A stretch of 64,000 nt of DNA, taken from JAICKM01 sp050998805 (lineage in GTDB: Bacteria > Chloroflexota > Chloroflexia > QHBQ01 > JAICKM01). Positions within the stretch are counted from its first letter, which is position 1; every line of letters begins with the position of its first letter. The notes under the pieces were generated by a model that was given only the letters and a program-made list of their open reading frames with translations, was not told the DNA's origin and did not search any database. Position numbers and translations under genes: made by a program. Positions 55,451-63,538 of this stretch are shown here, in pieces. Location of the stretch: positions 1-64,000 of the forward strand of contig JBPCPV010000040.1 of the NCBI GenBank assembly GCA_050998805.1. The letters run 5' to 3'.

Positions 55451-56493
55451 TGAGCTTTTTCATCGGCTTGATGTATCAGGTGCGGCCCGACGAGCCGACC
55501 GACTTCGGGCGCTATTTCATGATCCGTGCGCTCGCCCTCGGCGGCATCGCCTTCGTGATAGGGCTAGTCCTCGGTCGCCCGATTATCACCCAGCTACGCA
55601 ACCATCGGATCGGCAAGCAGATACGCATTGACGGCCCCCAGTCGCACATGGTGAAGATGGGCACGCCGACGATGGGCGGGATCATCTTCCTACTGACTGT
55701 GCTTCTCAGCATCGCGTTCGACGTGCCGGATCATCTCTCGCTGTTACTGCCGATCGGCATCATCTTCTCCTGCGGCATACTCGGCGCGGTGGACGACCGC
55801 CTGAGCATCATCGGCGGCAAGAAGCGCGAGGGCATGGCCGCCCGCTTCAAGATGCTCTGGCTGCTGGTGATCGCCTCCATCTCGGCATGGCTGCTCTATT
55901 CGCCGCAGCAGGGACTTGGCCTGCATCGAATCTACATCCCGTTCTCCGGTAGCCTCCACGGCAGCGACATCGGCTTATGGTACATCCCGATAGCGATCAT
56001 TGTCATCGCCGGCACCGCGAACGCAGTCAACCTCAGCGACGGTCTCGACACCCTCGCCGGAGGCATGGCCGCTATGTCCTTCATCTCTTACGGCATAATC
56101 GCCTACCTGCAACGTCAGTTCCAGGTGCTGGACCTCTGCTTCGCCGTCGTCGGCGCGTTGCTGGCGTTTCTCTGGTACAACGCCCACCCCGCGCAGATCT
56201 TCATGGGCGACACCGGCTCGATCACGCTCGGCGCGCTCCTCGCGGTCTGCGCGTTTATGACCGGCCAGTGGCTCGTGCTGCCGGTGGTCGGCATGGTCTT
56301 CGTCGCCGTCTCGGCCTCGGTGATGCTACAGGTGCTCTATTTCAAGATGACCGGCGGTCGGCGCCTCTTCAAGATGGCCCCCTTGCAGCACCATTTTGAG
56401 CTGCTCGGCTGGTCCGAAACCCAGGTCGCCATGCGTTTCTGGCTTATAAGTATGCTGGGCGGTATGCTGGGCGTCGCCCTAGCCCTCTCCTGA
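55447..56493 (+). CDS. mraY: Phospho-MurNAc-pentapeptide translocase
   Basis: The 348-residue, ten-TM enzyme transfers phospho-MurNAc-pentapeptide to undecaprenyl phosphate, giving lipid I. It shows DGPQSHMVKMGTPTMGGI, the catalytic DDR (AVDDRLSIIG), NAVNLSDGLDTLAGG and HPAQIFMGDTGS. It overlaps the murF stop by four bases. The C-terminal PLQHHFELLGWSETQVAMRFW is typical. Confidence 0.96.
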   Translation: MMSFFIGLMYQVRPDEPTDFGRYFMIRALALGGIAFVIGLVLGRPIITQLRNHRIGKQIRIDGPQSHMVKMGTPTMGGIIFLLTVLLSIAFDVPDHLSLLLPIGIIFSCGILGAVDDRLSIIGGKKREGMAARFKMLWLLVIASISAWLLYSPQQGLGLHRIYIPFSGSLHGSDIGLWYIPIAIIVIAGTANAVNLSDGLDTLAGGMAAMSFISYGIIAYLQRQFQVLDLCFAVVGALLAFLWYNAHPAQIFMGDTGSITLGALLAVCAFMTGQWLVLPVVGMVFVAVSASVMLQVLYFKMTGGRRLFKMAPLQHHFELLGWSETQVAMRFWLISMLGGMLGVALALS

Positions 56494-56497
56494 CGAG

Positions 56498-56557
56498 TTT
56501 TGAGGTTTGAGTTTTGAGTTATGAATGTTAACCACTGACCACTGACCACTGACCACT
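56498..56557. repeat. Heptamer tract between mraY and murD
   Basis: Strict phase: TTTTGAG, GTTTGAG, TTTTGAG, TTATGAA, TGTTAAC, CACTGAC, CACTGAC, CACTGAC, CACT, running into the murD ATG. It leaves murD without a Shine-Dalgarno. The TTTTGAG, TTTTGAG, TTATGAA part recurs at 61264-61284 at the end of murC. Confidence 0.82.
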
Positions 56558-57967
56558 ATGCTGGACCTGCATGACAAGCGAATACTCGTTCTCGGCCTCG
56601 GTGTACACGGCGGCGGGCTTGGGGTGGCGCGCTTCATGGTGGAGCGGGGCGCACAGGTGCTCGTGACCGATATGAAAGATGCCTCGGCCCTGGGGGAGAG
56701 CCTGAGCGCGCTCGCGGGGCTGCCTATCGGCTACACGCTCGGCGAGCACCGGCGGGCAGATTTCGAGTGGGCTGACATGATAGTGCGGAACCCGGCTGTG
56801 CCCCGCGAGTCGCCCTGGCTTGAGCTCGCGCGGCGGCTCGGCAAGCCGGTGGTCATGGAGTTGGGTCTGTTCGCCGCCCTCTGCTCTGGCCCGATCATCG
56901 GCATCACCGGCACGAAAGGCAAGACGACTACCGCGACCTGGACTTGGGAGATGGTCCGCCGCGCCTACCCAGATACCGTGCTGGCCGGCAACTTGCGTGT
57001 GTCGGCTCTGGAGCAGCTGCCGCGCATCGGGCCAAAGACCCGCGTAGTGCTCGAGATGTCGAGTTGGCAGCTGGAGGGCACCGACGAAACCGGCTGGTCG
57101 CCGCCGCTCGCCGCGATCACCAACCTTTCGCCCGACCACCTGAACCGCTACCGCGACATGGACGATTATGCGGAGGCGAAGTTCGCCGCCATTCGCCACC
57201 AGGCCGCCACCGACACCGCCGTGCTCAACGCCGACGACCCGCGCGTGAGCGCCTTCGCCGAGCGCGCGCCGGGCCGCGTCCTCTGGTTCGGCTGGCAGGG
57301 GATGGGATATAAAGGCCAGGGCGCGGGAGTCTTTTGGGAGGGCGATAGCCTCGTCTGGTATCCGAGAGAGGATGAGGGCATCGTGCTGGTTTCGGTAAAA
57401 GAGCTACGGGTGCCGGGGACGCACAACCGGCTGAACGGATGCTGCGCGGCGCAACTCGCGCTGGCTGCCGGTGTGCCGGTGGACGATGTGCGGGACGGGC
57501 TGCGCGCCTTCCGGGGTGTGGCCGACCGGCTCGAGCGGACAGCAACCGTGGACGGGGTGGAGTTCTACAACGACACGACCGCGACTGCGCCTGCGGCCAC
57601 CCTGGCCGCGCTCGACGCGCTCCCCAACCCCCTGATCCTGATCGCCGGAGGGGCCGATAAGCGGTTGGACTTCAGCGAATTGGCACCAATCGTCGCGGCG
57701 CGTTGCCGTGGCGTGGTGCTGCTCGAAGGTACGGCGACGCCTGCGCTGACGGGCGCGCTCACAGATGCCGGGGCCTCCATACTCGGCCGCGAGGACGATT
57801 TTGAGAGCGCGGTGAGGCTGGCGTTCGCCTCGGCAGAGCCGGGAGACGCCGTGTTGCTCTCCCCGGCGTGCGCGTCCTTCGGTATGTTCGCCAACGAGTT
57901 CGACCGTGGAGCGCAGTTCCGCCATATCGTTGAAAAGCTCGCTGAAGAAAAGAGAGGTGCCGCATGA
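56558..57967 (+). CDS. murD: UDP-MurNAc-L-Ala D-Glu ligase
   Basis: The 469-residue Mur ligase has ILVLGLGVHGGGLGVARFM, the ATP loop GITGTKGKTTTATW, ELSSWQLE as LEMSSWQLEG, the metal/Glu region NLSPDHLNRYRDMDDYAEAK, LRVPGTHNRLN and the C-terminal GGADKRLDF. It adds D-Glu. The start sits directly at the end of a heptamer tract, so translation initiation may be weak or depend on coupling. Confidence 0.94.
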   Translation: MLDLHDKRILVLGLGVHGGGLGVARFMVERGAQVLVTDMKDASALGESLSALAGLPIGYTLGEHRRADFEWADMIVRNPAVPRESPWLELARRLGKPVVMELGLFAALCSGPIIGITGTKGKTTTATWTWEMVRRAYPDTVLAGNLRVSALEQLPRIGPKTRVVLEMSSWQLEGTDETGWSPPLAAITNLSPDHLNRYRDMDDYAEAKFAAIRHQAATDTAVLNADDPRVSAFAERAPGRVLWFGWQGMGYKGQGAGVFWEGDSLVWYPREDEGIVLVSVKELRVPGTHNRLNGCCAAQLALAAGVPVDDVRDGLRAFRGVADRLERTATVDGVEFYNDTTATAPAATLAALDALPNPLILIAGGADKRLDFSELAPIVAARCRGVVLLEGTATPALTGALTDAGASILGREDDFESAVRLAFASAEPGDAVLLSPACASFGMFANEFDRGAQFRHIVEKLAEEKRGAA

Positions 57968-59250
57968 GCGCACTATCTCGTGACCGGGGGGCGGCGCGTG
58001 GAGGCGCGGCCAACCGCCTGCTCGCCTTCGACACAAACCTCCGCCGCCGTCCCGATTACTGGATACTCGCCGCCGTAATCGGCCTCTGCCTGATCGGCCT
58101 GGTCATGGTCTATTCGGCGTCTTATGCCGCCGTGCTGTCGGACCCCAAGCTGGCCTCGAACCCCGCTGCCTTCGCTCTGAGGCATCTCCAGAGCCTCCTC
58201 CTCGGCTGCGTTTTCTTGGTGATTTTCACCGTGGTGCCGTACCCCTTCTGGCGGCGGATCTCGGTGCCCGCGATGGCCTTCACTTTGCTGCTGCTCGCCT
58301 TCGTGCTCTTCGCTCCGGCCTCTCTCAGCCCAGACCTGAACGGCGCGCACAGGTGGCTTGCGCTCGGCATCTCGTTTCAGCCGAGCGAACTCTGCAAGCT
58401 GGTGCTTGTGCTCTACCTGGCTGACTGGCTCTCGCAGAAGGGCCGGCGCGTCCGCAACCTGACATACGGGCTTATCCCTTTCGGCATCGTGATGGGCGTC
58501 GTCGCCTTCCTGGTCATACGCGAGCCCGACATGGGCACGACGATTGTGCTGCTCGTGATCGGCGTGACCATCTTCTTCATCGCCGGCGCGCACCTGATCC
58601 ACTTCCTGGCAAGCATGGTAATGGGCGGGAGCGTCTTCGTACTGCTGGTTTTCGCCGAGTCCTACCGGGGCAGCCGCGTGACCGCCTTCCTCCACCCCGA
58701 GCTTGACCCCACCGGCGTCGGCTACCACATCATTCAGTCGCAGATGGCGCTCGGCTCCGGCGGCATCTTCGGACAGGGGCTGGGAGCGGGCCGCCAGAAG
58801 TTCGGCTGGCTGCCCGAGCAGTTCACCGACACGATCTTCTCGGTGATAGGCCAGGAGTGGGGGTTTTTGGGCGCGCTCGTGCTGCTCGCGCTTTTCGCGC
58901 TCTTCATTTTCCGGGGCACACGCACCGCCTTGCGCGCCCGTGACAGCTACGGCACCCTCATTGCCGTCGGCATCACGGCCTGGATCGGCGTGCAGGCCCT
59001 GATCAACATCGGCTCGGTCAGCAGCGCGATCCCCTTCACCGGGGTGACGCTGCCCTTCGTGAGCTTCGGCGGCTCCTCGCTGGCGGTAACAATGGCCGCC
59101 GTGGGGCTGCTGCTCAACATCTCGCGCTACTCGATAACCCCGCGCAGCGCACCGCCACAGCCCCCGCGCCGCCGTCGGTTCACCCCGCTCGCACGCCTCC
59201 GCCGCGCTCGGCCCCGCCCGACAGAGATTGAGGAGGCAGGCGTATGGTGA
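57964..59250 (+). CDS. ftsW: SEDS-family glycosyltransferase FtsW
   Basis: The 428-residue, ten-TM protein has VMVYSASYA, GAHRWLALGISFQPSELCKL, IREPDMGTT, GVGYHIIQSQMALGSGG...GLGAGRQKFGWLPEQFTDTIFSVIGQEWGF and LPFVSFGGSSL, the SEDS hallmarks. It polymerises septal glycan with FtsI. ATGA overlap with murD. The C-terminal tail is Arg/Pro-rich. Confidence 0.95.
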   Translation: MSALSRDRGAARGGAANRLLAFDTNLRRRPDYWILAAVIGLCLIGLVMVYSASYAAVLSDPKLASNPAAFALRHLQSLLLGCVFLVIFTVVPYPFWRRISVPAMAFTLLLLAFVLFAPASLSPDLNGAHRWLALGISFQPSELCKLVLVLYLADWLSQKGRRVRNLTYGLIPFGIVMGVVAFLVIREPDMGTTIVLLVIGVTIFFIAGAHLIHFLASMVMGGSVFVLLVFAESYRGSRVTAFLHPELDPTGVGYHIIQSQMALGSGGIFGQGLGAGRQKFGWLPEQFTDTIFSVIGQEWGFLGALVLLALFALFIFRGTRTALRARDSYGTLIAVGITAWIGVQALINIGSVSSAIPFTGVTLPFVSFGGSSLAVTMAAVGLLLNISRYSITPRSAPPQPPRRRRFTPLARLRRARPRPTEIEEAGVW

Positions 59251-59876
59251 TCAATCTCGATTGGTTGTTGGTCGAAGCCGCCTTCGTCGTCGCAACCGCG
59301 CTCCTCGGATTCATCATCGGCTGGAAGTATATGGCGATCTGGACCGTCGGCGTATTCCTTTCGACGCTCGTCGCCGCGAAGATCGGCCCGAAACTCGAGC
59401 TGCTCCTGAACAAGCTGATAGCCGTGATCGCCCAGTTCCTCGGCATCGCCTTGAACGGAAACGAAAACGCGCTCAAAGCGCCGTCCGTCGGCATCCCCGA
59501 TAACATACTGCCCCTGGCGACGGCCGGCTTCTTCCTGTTCCTGGTGCTCTTCTCCTACTGGGTAGCCCGCAAGCTCGGCAACAACGTGGACGTTGGCATA
59601 GTCGGCAAGATCGTCGGCACGGTTTTCGGAGCACTCGGCGCGATCCTTGCCCTCAGCGAAATCTCGAGTTACTACCAGCAGTACGTAGCCAAAAGCGGGC
59701 GCGATCCGCTATCCGGTGCCATCAACCTCTCGGTGCCGAGCCTGGTCATTGATGTCGGTGGGCCGTCGGGCGCGACGAATTGGTCCAGTCTCGGCACACT
59801 GGCGATAGCTCTCTTCTTGTTGCTGCTGGTTGTCTACACAATCTGGCGCGTAGTCCGTAACGTCATCTTCCACTGA
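59244..59876 (+). CDS. Uncharacterised membrane protein in the murG position
   Basis: The 210-residue protein has five or six hydrophobic helices (LLVEAAFVVATALLGFIIGW, IWTVGVFLSTLVAAKI, LPLATAGFFLFLVLFSYWVA, KIVGTVFGALGAILALSEIS, LGTLAIALFLLLLVVYTIW) and one extracytoplasmic loop (residues 145-175). The helix GTVFGALGAILALSEI recalls CvpA-type small channels, but I do not assign a family. Its start overlaps the ftsW stop and murC follows five bases later, so it is a genuine dcw operon member where murG normally lies. Confidence 0.75.
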   Translation: MVINLDWLLVEAAFVVATALLGFIIGWKYMAIWTVGVFLSTLVAAKIGPKLELLLNKLIAVIAQFLGIALNGNENALKAPSVGIPDNILPLATAGFFLFLVLFSYWVARKLGNNVDVGIVGKIVGTVFGALGAILALSEISSYYQQYVAKSGRDPLSGAINLSVPSLVIDVGGPSGATNWSSLGTLAIALFLLLLVVYTIWRVVRNVIFH

Positions 59877-59881
59877 TCACT

Positions 59882-61282
59882 ATGGAACACTTGCACTTCA
59901 TCGGAATAGGCGGGGCGGGCATGAGCGTGCTGGCGCACGCTATGCTCGACCGCGGCGCCGCCGTCAGCGGCTCAGATCGCAGCGACTCTGTCGCCCTCGA
60001 CGGCCTGCGCGAGCGCGGCGTGTCGGTCACGGTTGGGCACAGAGCCGACAACCCTGACTTGGCGGCAGCCGACAGGGTTGTCGTCACTGGCGCGGTGCCG
60101 GAGGACAACCCCGAGCTGGCCGCAGCCCGCGCGTCCGGCAAGTCGATCCAGAAGCGCGCCGCCCTCCTCGGCGAGCTGATGGACTCGCGCACCGGCGTTG
60201 CCGTGGCCGGCACCCACGGCAAGACTACCACGACGGCGATGGTCGCCTGGATTTTGCGCGAAGCCGTGCGCGACCCTGCCTTTCTGGTCGGCGGTGTCCT
60301 CAGCGACCTCGGCACCGGCGGACACTGGGGCGGTGGATCCGAACTCGTCGCGGAGGCCGACGAGTACGATGGCTCGTTCTGGGAGCTGCGGCCCCAGGTC
60401 GCCGTGATCACGAACATCGAAGCCGACCATCTTGACTATTACGCCGACCTCGACGCGATACGCGCCTCCTTCCGGCGCTTCGCCGACAACCTCCAGCCCG
60501 GCGGTACGCTGCTGCTCTGCGGCGACGATCCCGGCGCGCACGGCCTCTATGCCGATTTGGGAGTTGATTGGCAGGCCGGTGTGGAGCCGGGCCGCAAGGC
60601 ACTGCTTTACGGCACGGCACCGGGCTGCGATTGGCGGGCCGCCTCGGAGCGCCTGAATGAGGCTGGGGGCAGCGACTTCCTGGCCGTCTGTGGGGATCTG
60701 CCTCCGGCATCGGTCCGCCTGCTTCTCCCCGGCAGGCACAACGTACTGAACGCGCTCGCCGCCATCGGCGCGACACAGGCGCTCGGCGTAGAGCCTGGAG
60801 AGGCAGCCGCCGCGCTCGGCGGCTTCCACGGCACCTGGCGTCGCTTCCACGTCAAGGGCACGACCGCCTGCGGAGTGCTGGTCGTGGACGATTACGCCCA
60901 CCACCCGACCGAGGTCGCGGCGACCCTCGCCGCAGCCCGCCGTCACCTGCCGGGCCGCCGCCTGGTCGTCGTCCACCAACCGCACACCTACAGCCGCACC
61001 CGCAGCTTCCTGGACGGCTTCGCCGCCGCCCTCTCCGATGCGGACGTAGCGATCATCTGCGCGATCTACCCGGCCCGCGAAACCGACACCCTCGGCGTCA
61101 GCGCGGAGCAGCTAGTGGCCCGCATCGAGGAGCTAGCGCCTGGGAGAGCGCACTATGCATCGGATCTGGAGGCCGCAGCCAAAATGGTGTGGCATCTGCT
61201 CCAACCGAACGACGTGCTGCTCACGCTCGGCGCGGGCGATGTCTGGCGCGTCGGAGACGCAGTTTTGAGTTTTGAGTTATGA
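59882..61282 (+). CDS. murC: UDP-MurNAc L-Ala ligase
   Basis: The 466-residue Mur ligase has the N-terminal HFIGIGGAGMSVLAHAMLDRG, the ATP loop AGTHGKTTTTAMV, EADEYDGSFW, NIEADHLDYY, GRHNVLNALAA and DDYAHHPTEV. It adds L-Ala to UDP-MurNAc. The last codons (AVLSFEL, stop) are encoded by TTTTGAG heptamers, so the end of the gene merges with repeat DNA. Confidence 0.95.
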   Translation: MEHLHFIGIGGAGMSVLAHAMLDRGAAVSGSDRSDSVALDGLRERGVSVTVGHRADNPDLAAADRVVVTGAVPEDNPELAAARASGKSIQKRAALLGELMDSRTGVAVAGTHGKTTTTAMVAWILREAVRDPAFLVGGVLSDLGTGGHWGGGSELVAEADEYDGSFWELRPQVAVITNIEADHLDYYADLDAIRASFRRFADNLQPGGTLLLCGDDPGAHGLYADLGVDWQAGVEPGRKALLYGTAPGCDWRAASERLNEAGGSDFLAVCGDLPPASVRLLLPGRHNVLNALAAIGATQALGVEPGEAAAALGGFHGTWRRFHVKGTTACGVLVVDDYAHHPTEVAATLAAARRHLPGRRLVVVHQPHTYSRTRSFLDGFAAALSDADVAIICAIYPARETDTLGVSAEQLVARIEELAPGRAHYASDLEAAAKMVWHLLQPNDVLLTLGAGDVWRVGDAVLSFEL

Positions 61283-61287
61283 AAGGC

Positions 61288-61440
61288 ACTGTCATTCTGA
61301 GCGAAGCGAAGAATCTCGTCTAAGGCGCGTGGGGAGGGAAGATGCCGGCCACGAATGGTGTCACGAATACACGAATGGTGTGGGGCGACCGGAGGAGGCC
61401 GCTTCTAACCAGAGATTCTTCGCTGCGCTCAGAATGCCAG
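61288..61440. repeat. Inverted pair of dispersed elements (REPIN-like) between murC and murB
   Basis: The left copy (61288-61317, ACTGTCATTCTGAGCGAAGCG then AAGAATCTC) and the right copy (61412-61440) are inverted, with one mismatch over the central 24 bases. Between them are short repeats of CACGAATGGTGT (61366 area) and no gene. The arrangement resembles a REPIN or miniature inverted-repeat element inserted in the dcw operon; the murB start lies at its right edge. Confidence 0.75.
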
Positions 61441-62381
61441 GGGTGTTGAAGGAGGCCGAGCCGTTGAGCAAACACACGTCGTTGCGTATCGGCGGTCCGG
61501 CGGACTACTTCTTAACAACTAAATCGGTCGCGGAGCTGACGGCGGCGGTGAAGGAGGCGCGGGAGACCGGGCTGCCTTATCTCGTCATCGGCAACGGCAC
61601 GAACCTGCTGGCGCTCGACGGGGGAGTGCGCGGGCTGGTCATACACAACCGTGCATCGGGGACAGGGCGCGTTGTGCTTGGCGCTGACGGACGGCCACTG
61701 CCGCCGGAGCGCGATGCCGAGGGGCGAGAGGCGCTCTGGTGGGCCGACGGCGGCGTACTCTGGACGCAGCTGGCGCGGCAGACGGTGGCCGAGGGCTGGA
61801 TCGGGGCCGAGTGGGGCAACAGCATCCCCGGCTCGGTCGGCGCGGGAGTGGTCAGCAACGCCGGAGCGCACGGCGGCGATATGGCCTCGAACCTTCGCCG
61901 CGTATGGCTGCTGGACGCGGCGGGCGAGGTAATCGAATGGCCGGTGGAGCGCCTCGACCTCGGCTACCGGACCAGCGTCTTCAAGGCGCACGGCGTCTAC
62001 GCACGGCGGTCCATGTCGCCGCCGGAGGTCGTGTTACGGGTAGAGATGCTGCTCTGTCGGGGCACACGAGAGGAAGGCGAACGACGTATGCGCGAGTACC
62101 TGGCGCACAGGCAACAGACGCAGCCGCAGGGCAAGAGCGCCGGATCGACATTCAAGAACCCGCCCGGCGACTCGGCGGGCAGGCTGATCGAGCTAGTCGG
62201 GCTGAAAGGCTACCGGCACGGCGGGGCGGAGTTCTCACCCCGCCACGCGAACTTTATGATGAACACCGGCGGGGCGACCGCCGCCGACGTGCTCTACCTG
62301 CTGGAACTCGCCAGCACCCGCGTACTAGAGCAGACCGGCATAGAGCTAGAGACCGAGATAGAGATAGTGGGCGAGCTATGA
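61434..62381 (+). CDS. murB: UDP-N-acetylenolpyruvoylglucosamine reductase
   Basis: The 315-residue FAD enzyme reduces the enolpyruvyl group to make UDP-MurNAc. It has PLSKHTSLRIGGPADYF, LVIGNGTNLLALDGGVRGLVI, GAEWGNSIPGSVGAGVVSNAGAHGG, the YRTSVF segment and KSAGSTFKNP, the FAD-binding and catalytic signatures. ATG 61434 lies inside the right repeat copy. TTG 61464, with AAGGAGG eight bases upstream, is a strong alternative. Upstream in-frame codons (HSERSEESR) are repeat DNA, not protein. Confidence 0.93.
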   Translation: MPGVLKEAEPLSKHTSLRIGGPADYFLTTKSVAELTAAVKEARETGLPYLVIGNGTNLLALDGGVRGLVIHNRASGTGRVVLGADGRPLPPERDAEGREALWWADGGVLWTQLARQTVAEGWIGAEWGNSIPGSVGAGVVSNAGAHGGDMASNLRRVWLLDAAGEVIEWPVERLDLGYRTSVFKAHGVYARRSMSPPEVVLRVEMLLCRGTREEGERRMREYLAHRQQTQPQGKSAGSTFKNPPGDSAGRLIELVGLKGYRHGGAEFSPRHANFMMNTGGATAADVLYLLELASTRVLEQTGIELETEIEIVGEL

Positions 62382-63538
62382 ACCGAGATAAGATACAACC
62401 GAATAAAGAACCTCGCCGCATCCGCGTGGCCGTGCTGTTTGGCGGGCAGTCGGAGGAACACGCCGTGTCGTTGGCGTCTGCGACGTCGGTGATGCGCGCG
62501 CTCGACCAGGCGAACTACGAGGTCGTGCCGGTCGGCATCACCCGTGAGGGGCGGTGGCTGGCGGGGGGCGACCCCCTGCGCCGGCTCAGGGGCGGCGAGG
62601 CGAGCGAGAGCCTGCGGGAAGACGACAGCCCCGAGGAACACGCGCTTGCCGTCGGCAGTGCGGGACCGGCCGGCCTCGGTGCCGTAGTAGCCGCAGGCCA
62701 GTCGCTCGGCTCGGTTGATGTCGTCTTCCCGGTGCTGCACGGGCCGCACGGCGAGGACGGCACGATCCAGGGTATGCTGGAACTCGCGGGCATCCCATAC
62801 GTCGGCTCCGGGGTGCTCGGCTCGGCGTTGAGCATGGACAAGATCGCAGCGAAAGCGGTCTTCGAGGGCTACGGCCTGCCGGTCGGCCCCTACATGGCCT
62901 GCACTCGCGTCGCGTGGGAGCGCGATCCCGCCGGGGTGCAGGCAAAGGCCGAGGACGCGCTCGGCTACCCGATGTTCGCCAAACCGTCCAACATGGGGTC
63001 GAGCGTCGGCATCAGCAAGATCCACGGGCCGCTTGAGTTCGCCCACGCGATCGACGCCGCCGCACTATACGACCGCCGCATTCTGCTCGAGGCCGGCCTC
63101 GACGCCCGCGAGATCGAGTGCTCAGTCCTCGGCAACGACGACCCGATTGCCTCCGTCTGCGGCGAGGTCGTGCCGCGTCGCGAGTTCTATGACTTTCGCG
63201 CCAAGTACCTCGACACCGGCTCGGAGCTTATCATCCCCGCAGAGCTACCGGCGAAGACGAGCGAGCGGGTGCGCTCGTTCGCGGTCGCTGCCTTCAAGGC
63301 GGTGGACGCGGCAGGGATGGCCCGCGTTGATTTCTTCGTCCGCCGCTCGGATGGCGAGGTTTTCCTTAACGAGATCAACACCATCCCGGGCTTCACTTCG
63401 ATCAGCATGTACCCGAAGCTCTGGGAGGCGAGCGGCCTGCCGTATGCCGAACTCGTGGCACGGCTCGTGGAACTCGCGCTGGAGCGCAGTTACGGCCGCG
63501 CGTCAGGGACCGTGGATCAGAGGTCAGTGAGCAGATGA
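62378..63538 (+). CDS. ddl: D-alanine-D-alanine ligase
   Basis: The 386-residue ATP-grasp enzyme has VLFGGQSEEHAVSLASA, VFPVLHGPHGEDGTIQGMLEL, YVGSGVLGSALSMDKIAAK, FAKPSNMGSSVGISK, and NEINTIPGFTSISMYPKLW near the C-terminus with the Mg-binding Asp and Asn. ATG 62378 overlaps the murB stop (ATGA); in-frame codons upstream are an antiphase reading of murB. The last ~15 residues (GRASGTVDQRSVSR) look like unselected sequence. Confidence 0.95.
   Translation: MNRDKIQPNKEPRRIRVAVLFGGQSEEHAVSLASATSVMRALDQANYEVVPVGITREGRWLAGGDPLRRLRGGEASESLREDDSPEEHALAVGSAGPAGLGAVVAAGQSLGSVDVVFPVLHGPHGEDGTIQGMLELAGIPYVGSGVLGSALSMDKIAAKAVFEGYGLPVGPYMACTRVAWERDPAGVQAKAEDALGYPMFAKPSNMGSSVGISKIHGPLEFAHAIDAAALYDRRILLEAGLDAREIECSVLGNDDPIASVCGEVVPRREFYDFRAKYLDTGSELIIPAELPAKTSERVRSFAVAAFKAVDAAGMARVDFFVRRSDGEVFLNEINTIPGFTSISMYPKLWEASGLPYAELVARLVELALERSYGRASGTVDQRSVSR

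Noticed and set aside
61272..61433. N-terminal extension of murB beginning MSYERHCHSERSEESR
   Set aside because: These codons are the dispersed repeat element and have no MurB similarity.
61739..62377. Long in-frame extension upstream of ddl
   Set aside because: It is a different-frame reading of murB; the ATG at 62378 overlaps the murB stop and gives the canonical Ddl N-terminus.
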